From assembly GCF_016591715.1 (NCBI RefSeq), contig NZ_AP024109.1, positions 2,666,001 through 2,730,000 on the forward strand: a stretch of 64,000 nt of DNA. Reading direction: 5' to 3'. Position 1 is the first letter of the stretch, and the number at the start of each line of letters is the position of its first letter. Under the pieces are notes generated by a model that saw nothing but the letters and a program-made list of their open reading frames with translations, was not told the origin of the DNA and did not search any database. Both the position numbers and the translations under genes were made by a program. Origin of the DNA: Mesorhizobium sp. J8. GTDB lineage: Bacteria; Pseudomonadota; Alphaproteobacteria; Rhizobiales; Rhizobiaceae. This document shows positions 1 to 8,564 of this stretch, piece after piece.

Positions 1-431
1 ACGTCACCATGGTGGGGCTCGACCTGACGCACCAGGCCCTGGCCACGCCCGAGTTGCAGGACAGGGTGCGCGCCGTCGGCGGCCCGATCGCCAAGTTCAT
101 CCTCGACATCTGGGAGTTCATCGCGACCACCCATGGCGGTCTCTTGCAGATCGCATATCCCGCCGTCCATGACGCCTGCTGCGTCGCGGCCATAATCGAC
201 CCGGGCGTCTTCACCACCGAGAAGGCCGATATCCGCGTCGAGACAGCCGGCCGCTGGACCAAGGGCATGACGGTCTGCAATTTCGAGAAGATGGGCGGCA
301 TGCGCCATTTCGGCGGCACGTCGAGCGAGCAGGTGAACTTCCGCCACACCGTGGCGATGAAGCTCGACCACCGGAAATTCTGCGACCTCATCGTCGACGC
401 GCTCGAGCGGCTCGCCAGCAAGAAGGCATGA
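1..431 (+). CDS. Inosine-uridine-type nucleoside hydrolase, C-terminal part (cut by window edge)
   Basis: The reading frame is open from the first bases of the window and enters as VTMVGLDLTHQAL, so the N-terminus, including the DxDxD calcium-binding motif of the family, lies outside. About 142 residues remain. Family-like features are the VGLDLTHQ segment, the HDACCVAAIIDP segment, in which nucleoside hydrolases place a late active-site His-Asp pair, and the G-rich C-terminus. The family hydrolyses the N-glycosidic bond of ribonucleosides to ribose and base, usually in the cytoplasm for purine or pyrimidine salvage. The internal ATG at position 9 is not the real start. Substrate preference cannot be told from the fragment. 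Confidence 0.85.
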   Translation, partial: VTMVGLDLTHQALATPELQDRVRAVGGPIAKFILDIWEFIATTHGGLLQIAYPAVHDACCVAAIIDPGVFTTEKADIRVETAGRWTKGMTVCNFEKMGGMRHFGGTSSEQVNFRHTVAMKLDHRKFCDLIVDALERLASKKA

Positions 432-490
432 GCCGCCTCGCACTTTCAAAACGGGTATAAAACAGTCGGGCGGGCGCCTGGGCGTAGCCT

Positions 491-511
491 TCCGTCCAGA
501 ATTGCGTAAAA
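491..511 (+). repeat. Partial copy of a rhizobial intergenic repeat
   Basis: The bases TCCGTCCAGAATTGCGTAAAA match, with one substitution, a segment of the complete repeat at 60674-60776 (TCCGTCCGGAATTGCGTAAAA). Only the right arm of the palindrome is kept here. It lies between the nucleoside hydrolase and the sulfotransferase. No gene is seen in the 287 bases around it. Confidence 0.6.
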
Positions 512-700
512 GAAAATATTGGCTCGGCGGTTCGATGAAGCGCCGAACCCCCTTTCGAAAGGCTGCCGGGAGCTGCAGCCGCGGAAGAGCATCGAGACGG
601 ATGTCGGTTGGGAGCGGCCGATCCGCTCGGGCGAAAAGGAAGGGGTGGCGGGAATGGAGCGCCGAGCCCGCGCGTTCCTGCGGCATTACCGGCGGCGGGC

Positions 701-721
701 AAAGGAGGACAGGACATATTG
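701..721 (+). promoter_or_regulatory. Ribosome binding site that fixes a TTG start
   Basis: AAAGGAGGAC at 701-710 is complementary to the 16S anti-Shine-Dalgarno sequence and lies 8-10 bases before TTG at 719-721. No ATG or GTG in the frame is as well placed, so it decides the start of the sulfotransferase. Confidence 0.7.
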
Positions 722-1480
722 AAGGGGGTTGCGGTTTTAACCGAGGGAAGAAGCGGTTCGAACTGGCTTGGAAGTCTCACCAATGCGACGGGCATCATGG
801 GCCGCTCAGGAGAATGGCTGAAGCAGCTCCATCTCGGTCCGGAGCCGCGCCGATACGATGTGCTCGAGGAGACGGTGATCCGCGAAGCCTCGACCGCCAA
901 CGGCCGCTTCGCCATCAAGGTGTTTCCGCGCCATCTGAGCTGGTCGAAGGGCAAGTGCGGCAAGGACTTCCTGCTGGAAGTTCGAAAGAAAAGCGATCTG
1001 GGCTTCATCCTGCTCGAACGCCGCGATCGGCTGAGGCAGGCCATTTCCTTCTACCGCGCCAGCGTCTCGCTCTTATGGACGAGCCGCGACAAGGGAGCCG
1101 AATCGCCCGTTCCCTACAGCTTCGCCGGCATCAGCCAGGCCTTCTTCCAGATCGAGCAGAGCTATGCGTTCTGGCGGGCCTATGTGGATCTTTCGCAATT
1201 GCACCACCGGCATTTCTTCTACGAGGATCTGTTGCCGGAACCGAGGCCCTACCTCGAAGCCGTCGCTGAATTGCTCGATGTTCCGGCGCCGGCAACCGTG
1301 CCGGTCTCTCAACTCAGGATCCAGCGCGATGACCTGACCGAGGATTGGGTGGCGCGCTTTCGGCAGGAGGCCGCGATGAAAGGCGCCATCGAGGCGATCG
1401 AGGAGGCGCCGGTGCCGCGCACGCTGGAGAATTTCGCCCGCATCGCCATGAAGCGGCCTTTGAACAGAAGACGGTTCTGA
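719..1480 (+). CDS. Stf0/NodH-like sulfotransferase
   Basis: This 253-residue protein begins with a PAPS-binding P-loop, TEGRSGSNWL, at residues 8-17, as in trehalose 2-sulfotransferase (Stf0) and NodH-type enzymes. Such enzymes move a sulfuryl group from PAPS to a carbohydrate hydroxyl. A later segment, HHRHFFYEDLL, fits the second PAPS-contact region, where an R/Y-Y-E-D pattern is usual. The start is TTG at 719. It is chosen because a near-perfect ribosome site, AAAGGAGG at 701-708, sits at the right distance and the P-loop then falls near the N-terminus; upstream in-frame starts lack such a site. The acceptor is unknown, with surface polysaccharide or lipid-linked sugar as the likeliest targets. 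The gene appears monocistronic. Confidence 0.75.
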   Translation: MKGVAVLTEGRSGSNWLGSLTNATGIMGRSGEWLKQLHLGPEPRRYDVLEETVIREASTANGRFAIKVFPRHLSWSKGKCGKDFLLEVRKKSDLGFILLERRDRLRQAISFYRASVSLLWTSRDKGAESPVPYSFAGISQAFFQIEQSYAFWRAYVDLSQLHHRHFFYEDLLPEPRPYLEAVAELLDVPAPATVPVSQLRIQRDDLTEDWVARFRQEAAMKGAIEAIEEAPVPRTLENFARIAMKRPLNRRRF

Positions 1481-1531
1481 CCAACCGCGCTCTGGCGACC
1501 CGCCGGAGCGCGATTCGATACGTTGCTCGCC

Positions 1532-2068
1532 TCACAGCAAGAACGTCTGCCGGTCGCGCAAGGTCGTCGCGATGGCGGCGATGCCGGTCTCGATCTCGCT
1601 CTTGCTGGCGAGGATCGCTTCGGCCGCGGCGCCCTCGACCAGCGAGCGCAAGAGCTCCGCCTGGCCCACCAGCACCGCATCCTTTTCGGCGAGCGTGGCG
1701 AGCGTCGCGGCTTCCCGCCGGTAGCGCTGCGCCATGCGGTCGTTCTCCGGCACCGGCTGGTGACGGATCAGCCCTTCCAGCCCGCCCACCTCGCGGCCGA
1801 GCCGCTCCAGCGCCTGGGCGTTGGCGACGACGGCCGGATCGGGGAAGGGATTGGCCCGGGTGGGCGGCGCGATGTTCTCGCGCCGGTAGCGGCTCTCGGC
1901 CGCGTCGAGCCCCGCGCGTGCCCGGCCAAGCAGCGAGCACGCCATCTGGCGCACCCGCTGGTCGTCGGCACGCAGCTGGTTCTCCTGCCGGTAGAAATTA
2001 TAGCCGTAGCCGTAGAACAGGTTGATCCCGACCTGCGCCAGCAGCCCGGCCTCGTAGAAGCGGCTCAT
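1532..2068 (-). CDS. Hypothetical protein paired with SPFH-domain protein
   Basis: The product is 178 residues and I do not recognise a domain. It starts MSRFYEAGLLAQVG and includes a tyrosine-rich stretch (NLFYGYGYNFYRQE), a central run that looks helical, and charged heptad-like segments suggesting a coiled coil. There is no signal peptide. The start at 2068 is supported because, once the frame of the upstream SPFH gene is corrected (see that entry), its TGA overlaps this ATG as ATGA, a typical sign of translational coupling. The pair probably acts together. A longer reading upstream of 2068 is only the SPFH C-terminus in the wrong frame. Confidence 0.65.
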   Translation of the reverse strand: MSRFYEAGLLAQVGINLFYGYGYNFYRQENQLRADDQRVRQMACSLLGRARAGLDAAESRYRRENIAPPTRANPFPDPAVVANAQALERLGREVGGLEGLIRHQPVPENDRMAQRYRREAATLATLAEKDAVLVGQAELLRSLVEGAAAEAILASKSEIETGIAAIATTLRDRQTFLL

Positions 2069-2903
2069 CTTGTGGCGCCCACTTCGTCGCCCAGCGGGTA
2101 GAAGCCTGTCGGCTGGCCGCCGATCTGGAACGCACGCCGGCAGCCGCATTGGGCGCCGACACCAGGCCTTTGTCCGCCATGCGCAGCGCCAGGTAATAGC
2201 GCACCGCCTCGATGGGGGTGAGGCCGATCGCTTGCAGCGAGATCAATTCGCGCATGCGCTCGTCGCGCGGCATGATCAGCACCTTGAGGTCGTTCAGCAT
2301 GATGCCGTAGACCTTCAGGAAATCGGTGAGATGCGCCTTCACCGCCTCGCGCACGTCGCTAATGCGCTCGTTGACGTTCTCCATCTTGGTGATCTGGATG
2401 ATCTGGTTGATCGCCTGCTCGATGGCCGGCCCGGCATAGTCGGCGATCTCCTTGGTGTCGATCACCGAGCCCGCGAAGGGCATGTGGGTGATGAGGTCGA
2501 GCGCCTCTTCCTTGCTGTCGATGTGGATATAGTAGTCCACCACATAGGACATCTCCGCCATCTCGGCGCTGGTCGCCACGCCCTCGTTGCGCACCAGGAG
2601 CTTCGAGCGGTTGATGTAGATGACCTCGTAGACCCAGGGCGACGAGCCGCCGAAGAAGCCCTGCACCACCGAGCCGACCAGCGGCTTGTCCGGCGTCTGC
2701 AGCGCATATTGCCCGGTCTCGTAGACATTGAGCACCGCGCCGCGCGATTTCAGGATGCAGAAATGGTTGCTTTCCACGGTGAGCAGCGAGCCCGAGACGA
2801 TGCTCTCGTCGACGATCTTCATCGCGACCGTCCTGGTGCCCAGCGCATCGGTGCCGTCGCGTTGCAGAGACGTGATGACCTGCCTGGTGATTGCCATTTT
2901 CAT
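1998..2903 (-). CDS. SPFH/Band 7 (virion core protein-like) protein, frameshifted near its C-terminus
   Basis: The uninterrupted frame gives 301 residues. Residues 1-255 read as an SPFH/Band 7 domain of the YdjI type: a short basic N-terminus, beta strands (SGSLLTVESNHFCILKSRG), then EVIYINRSKLLVRNEG and a long helical part. From about 2127-2136 the frame becomes low-complexity arginine/serine-rich sequence and runs 71 bases into the next gene. Another frame continues instead as AFQIGGQPTGFYPLGDEVG and stops at 2065-2067, exactly overlapping the ATG of the downstream gene. The simplest explanation is a single-base deletion (or a sequencing error) near 2132, and the true end is 2065. Members of this family scaffold membranes or multimers. 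The role here is unknown. Confidence 0.75.
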   Translation of the reverse strand: MKMAITRQVITSLQRDGTDALGTRTVAMKIVDESIVSGSLLTVESNHFCILKSRGAVLNVYETGQYALQTPDKPLVGSVVQGFFGGSSPWVYEVIYINRSKLLVRNEGVATSAEMAEMSYVVDYYIHIDSKEEALDLITHMPFAGSVIDTKEIADYAGPAIEQAINQIIQITKMENVNERISDVREAVKAHLTDFLKVYGIMLNDLKVLIMPRDERMRELISLQAIGLTPIEAVRYYLALRMADKGLVSAPNAAAGVRSRSAASRQASTRWATKWAPQDEPLLRGRAAGAGRDQPVLRLRL

Positions 2904-3002
2904 TCCCTCGCTTGGTTGGAGGCACGCCCCGCGCGGGCCTCAAGGATTTACGTTTAAAAACAGAGAGTTGGAGCGGATAGCCGATTCAAGATGCGAGCCG
3001 CG

Positions 3003-3548
3003 TTAACGCGGCGAGCAGAGGCCCTTGCCCCTGAAGGATTGTTGGAGCCGCGCGGTGCGGTCCGTCCGCTGCCGGTAGCCGCCATCGCCGTCGAGCAGGT
3101 ATCTGGCCCGCTGCTTGCCCTGCGCCTGCTTCCCCTGCGCCTGCCGGCCTGCCGTCTGCCTGGCCGCCGCCTGCCTGATCGGCTTCAGCGCCTCGGCCGC
3201 TTTGCGCTCGATCTCCTTGGCGACACCGGAGTCCTGCAAGGCGCGGCTGACCGCCTGGCCGAGCAGTTCCCGCCCTGTCTCGCCAAGCAGGGCATCGCCA
3301 AGCAGGCCTTTCTCGCCCAGAAAACCTTTCTCGCCGAGGAAGCTCGACACCGCCTTGGCGACATCGCCGACCTCGTCGCCTTCGCTGTCGTCGTCGGCAT
3401 CGCCGGACGGCGCGGTCCGGAGCGCGGCGCGCCGGCCGCCTTTCGGCCGCACATTTTCCCGTCGAGCGCCTTTCGCCTCGCTTCGCCCCTTGGCGAACCA
3501 TTGCCAGGCGACGAAGCCGAGCGCGAGCAGAAACAGTAGATGCGACAT
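3003..3548 (-). CDS. Small membrane-anchored hypothetical protein with internal LGEKG repeats
   Basis: The product is 181 residues from ATG at 3548; longer in-frame starts are arginine-rich and unlikely. Residues 1-16 (MSHLLFLLALGFVAWQ) form one hydrophobic segment, so the protein is probably inserted at the N-terminus with the rest in the cytoplasm. A short direct repeat, FLGEKGFLGEKGLLGDALLGE, lies in the middle third, followed by a helical charged section and a Gln/Arg-rich tail (QAQGKQAQGKQ). I recognise no family. It may be cotranscribed with the SPFH gene, about 100 bases downstream, which also suggests a membrane-associated role, but that is inference. Confidence 0.55.
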   Translation of the reverse strand: MSHLLFLLALGFVAWQWFAKGRSEAKGARRENVRPKGGRRAALRTAPSGDADDDSEGDEVGDVAKAVSSFLGEKGFLGEKGLLGDALLGETGRELLGQAVSRALQDSGVAKEIERKAAEALKPIRQAAARQTAGRQAQGKQAQGKQRARYLLDGDGGYRQRTDRTARLQQSFRGKGLCSPR

Positions 3549-4186
3549 GCCGAACCCCCGCTGGAAAACCGCCAAAACGCACTCGGACTGAGGGAGAGGG
3601 CAAAGCAGACCTGTCACGCGCCCTCGGGCTGGCGCCCGGGTTTGCGTGTTGGTGTTGGGCGTGCCGTTTCGACCGGCACGCTCTCGCCGTGATTGCCCGC
3701 TTCGAAGATGCCGGAACGCGCCCGCCTCAGCGCGCCTTGCCGCCCGCTTCCGGGCGCCAACGACCACGCCAGAGGCGTGTCAAAGCCCGTTCCGTCGCCG
3801 CTCCCCCTCCATCCCTTGCCTCATTTACAAAGACGTCTCGTTCGCCGGACGGGGCTGTCCGGGAAATCTGGATGGCATGCTGCATCGTTGATAAGCGAAG
3901 TCTGAAATGGCGGCCATACACATTGTCGCGAGCGGCGGGCGGCCGCCCTTTTCCTCGCACGCGCAGAGAGGGCAGAGGAGATTGTCGGCATGAGCGCCAG
4001 TCTCTTCTCCCCGACGGGGAGAAGGTGGCCGCGTAGCGGCCGGATGAGGGGCAGCGCCGGCGTCCGCGATCGCGCGCCAACCACCCCGATGCTAAACAGT
4101 CTGTAGAGCGGCCAGCCGTTTCCAGGAAACGAAGAACCGCCTAGAGTTCCGCTGCGTATTGGAACCACCAGGGAGCGGAGCACGCG
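3549..4186. other. 638-base intergenic region containing a rhizobial repeat
   Basis: No convincing gene is seen on either strand. The right half holds a two-hairpin interspersed repeat at 4004-4063. The remainder would hold the promoter of the dioxygenase-like gene (good ribosome site GGGAGCGGAG before 4187) and of the leftward gene starting at 3548. Confidence 0.6.
4004..4063. repeat. Interspersed two-hairpin rhizobial repeat
   Basis: The first hairpin is CTTCTCCCC (4004-4012), loop GAC, GGGGAGAAG (4016-4024). The second is GGCCGC-GTA-GCGGCC at 4027-4041, followed by GGATGAGGGGCAGCGCCGGC. The same tail, GGATGAGGGGCGGCGCCGGC, recurs at 14767-14786. I know this kind of repeat to be frequent between rhizobial genes; its function is not settled. 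Confidence 0.7.
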
Positions 4187-4594
4187 ATGAAAGACGTCAG
4201 GCAACTCGCCGAGATCGCCAGCTATCACGCTCACATCTATTACGGCGACGCGGCCGAGCGCCGGCAGGCCGAATGGCTGCGCGAACGCATCGGCGAGCGT
4301 TTCCGCGTGCGCCTCGGCAACTGGCGCGACGAGCCGGTCGGCCCGCACGAGCAGGCCATGTACCAGGTCTCCTTCGCCACCGAGATCTTCGCCACGCTGG
4401 TTCCCTGGCTGATGCTGAACCACGGGGGCCTGAGCATCCTCATCCACCCCAACACCACCAACCCCAAGCGCGACCACCTGATCGACCCGATCTGGATCGG
4501 CCGCCCACTGCCGGTGAAGGGCGAGGTGCTGGGCGAGGAGGACGAAGCGGAAGAGGCTCTGGAGGTGAATACGGCGCCGACGCTGGGGGTGTGA
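4187..4594 (+). CDS. DOPA 4,5-dioxygenase family protein
   Basis: The 135-residue protein has the histidine-rich pattern of the small extradiol DOPA 4,5-dioxygenase family: SYHAHIYY at residues 12-19 (H14, H16), then GPHEQAMYQV, LNHGGLSILIHPNT and a final HLIDPIWIG. In fungi and bacteria these enzymes open aromatic catechol rings; many bacterial members are uncharacterised. The length matches a complete member, apart from an acidic tail (EEDEAEEALE). The start is supported by a purine-rich site, GGGAGCGGAG, just upstream. It converges with the giant gene that follows, with only 32 bases between the two stops. Confidence 0.85.
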   Translation: MKDVRQLAEIASYHAHIYYGDAAERRQAEWLRERIGERFRVRLGNWRDEPVGPHEQAMYQVSFATEIFATLVPWLMLNHGGLSILIHPNTTNPKRDHLIDPIWIGRPLPVKGEVLGEEDEAEEALEVNTAPTLGV

Positions 4595-4626
4595 GGGGGT
4601 CTCTAACTGGCCTCATTGGGGTTGTT

Positions 4627-7600
4627 TCAGGGGCTGGAGTGGACTCCAAAAGCTATTTCGAGTTGGTCATACGTCAGCAACGTTATGGTGTGGCCTATCC
4701 GTTCTGCAGCAAAGCTCATTGGAACAGTGTGGGCAAAGACCAGAGCGCCACCCATCCGCACGTCGCGGAGCTTAAGATGGGATTGAAACGCAACTGCGTT
4801 GCCCTGTGCAAGTTCCATTCGCTTGAGGTGCTTGCCAAGCAGGTCCGGGCGGCCTTTTTCATCCGCCTTGCCTCGAAATTTGTAAAGTTGCTTGGCAATT
4901 TCGCTGGAAGTTTTGGCGAACTGAAGATCCTTGCATTCGAGGAGCATAACGCGCCCGTCCGAATGCCATGCCAGAACATCGATGTCGCCGGGGTCCTCAG
5001 ATAATTTGCGGCCAAGAACGTGTGAGAATTTCGCACCTCGTTTTGCTTGCCATCCGAGTTCCTTTAGGCGCGCGACAACTCGCTCTTCAAACTCGGCCGC
5101 TTCTTTCGCAACGATGTGATCTCGCCAGCTTCGCATCTCTTTCGTAGCAATAGAACTGAGATCATACTGACCATGGTAGAAATTGTGAAGCTGGACGCGG
5201 AAGGCATCCCGGATCATGCCTGGCGCAACTAACACGTCTGATTCAGCGGACGGTTCCAGACGAAGAATGGGCCGTTGCACGACAGACAATCGCCGCCTGA
5301 ACCGCCACGGCTGTCTATCCTGATCGGTGTAAGGCGGTGGGATATTCTTCCAGCCGTCACGCGGTCGCAGCTCTACTGACGAGATAAACTGTTCCGCAGA
5401 ATCGACATGTTCAGCGAGGTAGCGAAGCAGTTCCGATCTGGGCAATATCTCCCAGGCCTGCCCCGTCTTGAAAAGGCGATTTTCCAGCGCTTCGAGCGCC
5501 GTGCGGAAATCCTTCAGGGATATGCCCATTTCCGCCTGCCATGCGGCCACGAAACGCTCGTCCGTTCGGTTGTTTGCTTGTTCTTCGGTGACCAGTTCAG
5601 GATCATGCAGCAATTCTGAATAGTCGCGGCGGCTTCGGTCGATCCGATCGCTGACGAACGATTCACCCACCGGCGTTACGATGGCGTCGAAGAATGATAC
5701 GTCGATCTGCACCTCGCCGGCTGGCGAGATGCGTATTTCGGGTCGCATGCCCTCGTAGCGAATGGCATCGGAATAACCGCCGAGGTGATGGATCATCATC
5801 GCGAGCGCCATCAGATTGGACAGGTCAAAATCTGCAACCTCGAAGCCGGCATCCACCGGACATTCACAAAGTGCGGCCTCCAAAATGACACGGCTTGCAA
5901 ACCCCGTGGCGTTTGCTTTCAAAATGCTCTCGTAAATCTCTTGGCGGGATTCCTCTGGATTGGCCGAAAGGTCGAGGACAGCGCCTGAGGTCCGCTCCCA
6001 CCGGGACTTGTCGATGATGGACGCTTCGTGATTTTCTATGACTCGGCGAATGAGTGCGCGTCGCTCGAACTGCCTCAGATACTCGCAAAACATTTCCTCT
6101 GCCGCCGTTGTGATCGCGTTTAGCACCCTAGTGCACTCGTCGCGTCCTTTCACCGTGCCGCCCGGTCGCGGGAGCCCATGCCAGCCAAGTCCCAAGCGAA
6201 TGGCAGCATCATCGAACTGGCTAATTTTTACTACCTTCTGCGAAACCGATTCTCGTACATGATCACGGAAGTCCTGAGGCGCGAACGCATGTAGTTGCCG
6301 CGCCTCGGATGAAGGAACGATTTCACACAAAAGCTCAGCAATGCCTACTTTGACCTCTTCTGCAAGAGTAACAACTTGCGTAACGAAAGCTTCTATCAAA
6401 CTAACTTCCGAAACATTGTCGCGGTGAGAGAGACCGTGAAAGAACGGCAGTCCGATTTCGGTAGTGATGACATACCCGTTGTGATCGCAGGACGAACGGA
6501 TGGCGGCCTTTAGGTCGTCTACCGACGGTGGGCTGATCTCCTCAGATCGGATAACCGGCCATGCGGGAGTAATAAGCTTCCATGTCAGAATATCCGGGAG
6601 ATTTGGTAAGCGCTGCGCAAGAATTGGGGCAAGGCGCTCCATCCAAACCATCTGCATTTCAAAGATAGGGTAAAGATGCGAGCGCTCCGCAGAGGGGATG
6701 GTTTCGAGCCACCAGGTTCGACGGCCCGATCTCCATACCCCACGATAGCGTAGCGCTCGGGCGTCAACATGCGAGACGTAGATCCGTTGTACATTCTGGG
6801 GTGAACGTTTACCGCCATCCTTGCGGCGGACTATCAGCACATTGCCTGCTGCATCGCTGACTGCGTGCTTGTCGAAGCGAGCATGGTGCTTAGTTCTGAG
6901 CCGCAAATGCGCATTAGTTGGCACCATGAGCGTTGCTCTCTCCGTGCCATCCGGCATGGCCTCATGTGGCACGACATGACCTCTGTTGTCGTACGCGAAG
7001 CCGATACGAGCAAGGAGCCCATTTATCGCTAACAATGGAAAGCCCATATGTTCCGCTGTAATTTCAGCCAAAAGGAATTTCAACAGCTCGGCAATATTGA
7101 AGTCGTGCCGCCACCCGAGCACATCGAGATCGTAGCTGCTAATACCTTCAACTAGCCAATTGATAGGCCGGGTAAACTTTACAAGTTGTCCGCGACCGAA
7201 GCCGCACAACACGACTAGTGTAAATCCAAGTTTGAAGCCAGGCCGGTTTCGAACGTCGTCAGCTGCTTTGTGTATCGTTTGCTGGAGCTCCGCCTGCGCC
7301 TTCTCACTAGATGGCCCAGGTCGGCTGAAACCAGTTTCATGGAAGCCGGCGAAGTCATCCGTCAGGAGGACGAGTTGAAACCACAACCCCGGCTGAAACT
7401 CGACGGGCTCAGAGGGAACCACATACGAATCTCGCTTCATTTCCGTAGGAGGAATGCCGATATTCGAAATTGACGGGTTCAGCGAGAGTTCGTCAGTCTG
7501 GGCAACAAGCAGGCCGGTCCAGAGTGCGAACATCGCTCCGGCCTCCTGGCAGGTCTCTATCACAGCTCTGCGTATCGCAACTCCCATAGCAGAAGGCAGC

Positions 7601-8346
7601 GCAACGACGATTTCATCTTGGAAATCGATCAACGGTCGCCTTTCAAGCCAACTGTCGCCATCGCCGCCGAAGCCTACGTTGCGCTGTGTTGGCGACAAAC
7701 AAAACCGCTCAAGGGCTCGCCAGCTAACGCCCGCATCGGCCAGATCGCCGCTCGAAAAGGTAACACGCGCCGCTAGTGTCTTCATGGTCGGAAGATGATC
7801 TAGGGGCAATGCATCGAGACCATATTCACCACCACAGCAAAAGGCCGCCAGTTCTGAACGGGCGCAGACGAGGTCGGATAGCAAAAGCATCGCTAGGCAA
7901 GCCTGCTTGAGCGCGGCATACACTCCATGGTCGGGCATATGCTCAACGGCCGTCAGCATATGTTGCAGATGATGGCCGTTAGCCTCCGCCAGCCCTTCGA
8001 GTATCCGGTAGTTTCGTCCCTGCATGTGCACGCGCGCTACAAACACGTCCTCGGCCGCATCCTCCATGTGCGCGAAAGCTTGCCCCACCTGCTTGAACCA
8101 TCTCGCTGCATCCTGCTTATTCGGCTTCTTCTTTCCGGTCGCGCTTGCGACAATCAGATGCGCAATGGCCTCAAGCCTGACGGTGTTGGCTTGAAGTTCC
8201 GGAACTGTAAGCAGTCCGCCAGCGGCAGCAACACCAGCTCTCACATCGTACGAGCGAAAAATCGCTCCGAGGCTCTCGGTCTGCAGCTTTATCGTGTCGG
8301 TCAGCATTTGCTGCGCTGCAAATAAATTGTCAGGAATCTCATGCAT
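4627..8346 (-). CDS. Large orphan protein (1239 aa) with C-terminal PD-(D/E)XK nuclease motif
   Basis: I do not recognise the first 1080 residues. They read as a soluble, mostly helical protein with no membrane segment and no P-loop. The C-terminal 150 residues look like a restriction-endonuclease fold: FEERVVARLKELGW (1086-1099, with E1087/E1088 in helix 1), GDIDVLAW (1120-1127, D1123) and LLECKDL (1136-1142, E1137, K1139). This is the D-x13-E-x-K arrangement of PD-(D/E)XK enzymes, so metal-dependent nucleic acid cleavage is likely. No methyltransferase, helicase or toxin partner lies next to it. Base composition is visibly less GC-rich than its neighbours and there is no clear ribosome site before the ATG. 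These points suggest an acquired, possibly single-gene defence or DNA-processing factor, but a vertically inherited repair protein cannot be excluded. Confidence 0.8.
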   Translation of the reverse strand: MHEIPDNLFAAQQMLTDTIKLQTESLGAIFRSYDVRAGVAAAGGLLTVPELQANTVRLEAIAHLIVASATGKKKPNKQDAARWFKQVGQAFAHMEDAAEDVFVARVHMQGRNYRILEGLAEANGHHLQHMLTAVEHMPDHGVYAALKQACLAMLLLSDLVCARSELAAFCCGGEYGLDALPLDHLPTMKTLAARVTFSSGDLADAGVSWRALERFCLSPTQRNVGFGGDGDSWLERRPLIDFQDEIVVALPSAMGVAIRRAVIETCQEAGAMFALWTGLLVAQTDELSLNPSISNIGIPPTEMKRDSYVVPSEPVEFQPGLWFQLVLLTDDFAGFHETGFSRPGPSSEKAQAELQQTIHKAADDVRNRPGFKLGFTLVVLCGFGRGQLVKFTRPINWLVEGISSYDLDVLGWRHDFNIAELLKFLLAEITAEHMGFPLLAINGLLARIGFAYDNRGHVVPHEAMPDGTERATLMVPTNAHLRLRTKHHARFDKHAVSDAAGNVLIVRRKDGGKRSPQNVQRIYVSHVDARALRYRGVWRSGRRTWWLETIPSAERSHLYPIFEMQMVWMERLAPILAQRLPNLPDILTWKLITPAWPVIRSEEISPPSVDDLKAAIRSSCDHNGYVITTEIGLPFFHGLSHRDNVSEVSLIEAFVTQVVTLAEEVKVGIAELLCEIVPSSEARQLHAFAPQDFRDHVRESVSQKVVKISQFDDAAIRLGLGWHGLPRPGGTVKGRDECTRVLNAITTAAEEMFCEYLRQFERRALIRRVIENHEASIIDKSRWERTSGAVLDLSANPEESRQEIYESILKANATGFASRVILEAALCECPVDAGFEVADFDLSNLMALAMMIHHLGGYSDAIRYEGMRPEIRISPAGEVQIDVSFFDAIVTPVGESFVSDRIDRSRRDYSELLHDPELVTEEQANNRTDERFVAAWQAEMGISLKDFRTALEALENRLFKTGQAWEILPRSELLRYLAEHVDSAEQFISSVELRPRDGWKNIPPPYTDQDRQPWRFRRRLSVVQRPILRLEPSAESDVLVAPGMIRDAFRVQLHNFYHGQYDLSSIATKEMRSWRDHIVAKEAAEFEERVVARLKELGWQAKRGAKFSHVLGRKLSEDPGDIDVLAWHSDGRVMLLECKDLQFAKTSSEIAKQLYKFRGKADEKGRPDLLGKHLKRMELAQGNAVAFQSHLKLRDVRMGGALVFAHTVPMSFAAERIGHTITLLTYDQLEIAFGVHSSP

Positions 8347-8564
8347 AATGCGAATATATTTTTGCAGCTCTGCATGAACAATACTGATAATGGCGACATG
8401 GCCGTTTATGCGCGGTTACCTGTTATCGCATCTGCGCCGCTGTGGCAGAGCCGCCAAGAGGCAAACAATGTCGTCCGGTAGGAATGTGCTAAGGCTTGCT
8501 GGACGAGCGGCACGGCGCTAGGCTACTAGTAGTCACACCATCGCCAAGGCTGGCTGACGTAGTT
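8347..8564. other. Upstream region of the giant nuclease gene
   Basis: The first 60 bases are AT-rich (AATATATTTTTGC near 8352-8364), which fits a promoter for the leftward gene. I see no gene, repeat or attachment-site-like direct repeat here. The segment then passes into the remnant of a MoaD/ThiS-like gene. Confidence 0.5.

Noticed and set aside
4600..8560. Possible integrated element around the nuclease gene
   Set aside because: I looked for an integrase, tRNA end or direct repeats at the borders and found none, so no mobile element is annotated; only an acquired gene is suggested.
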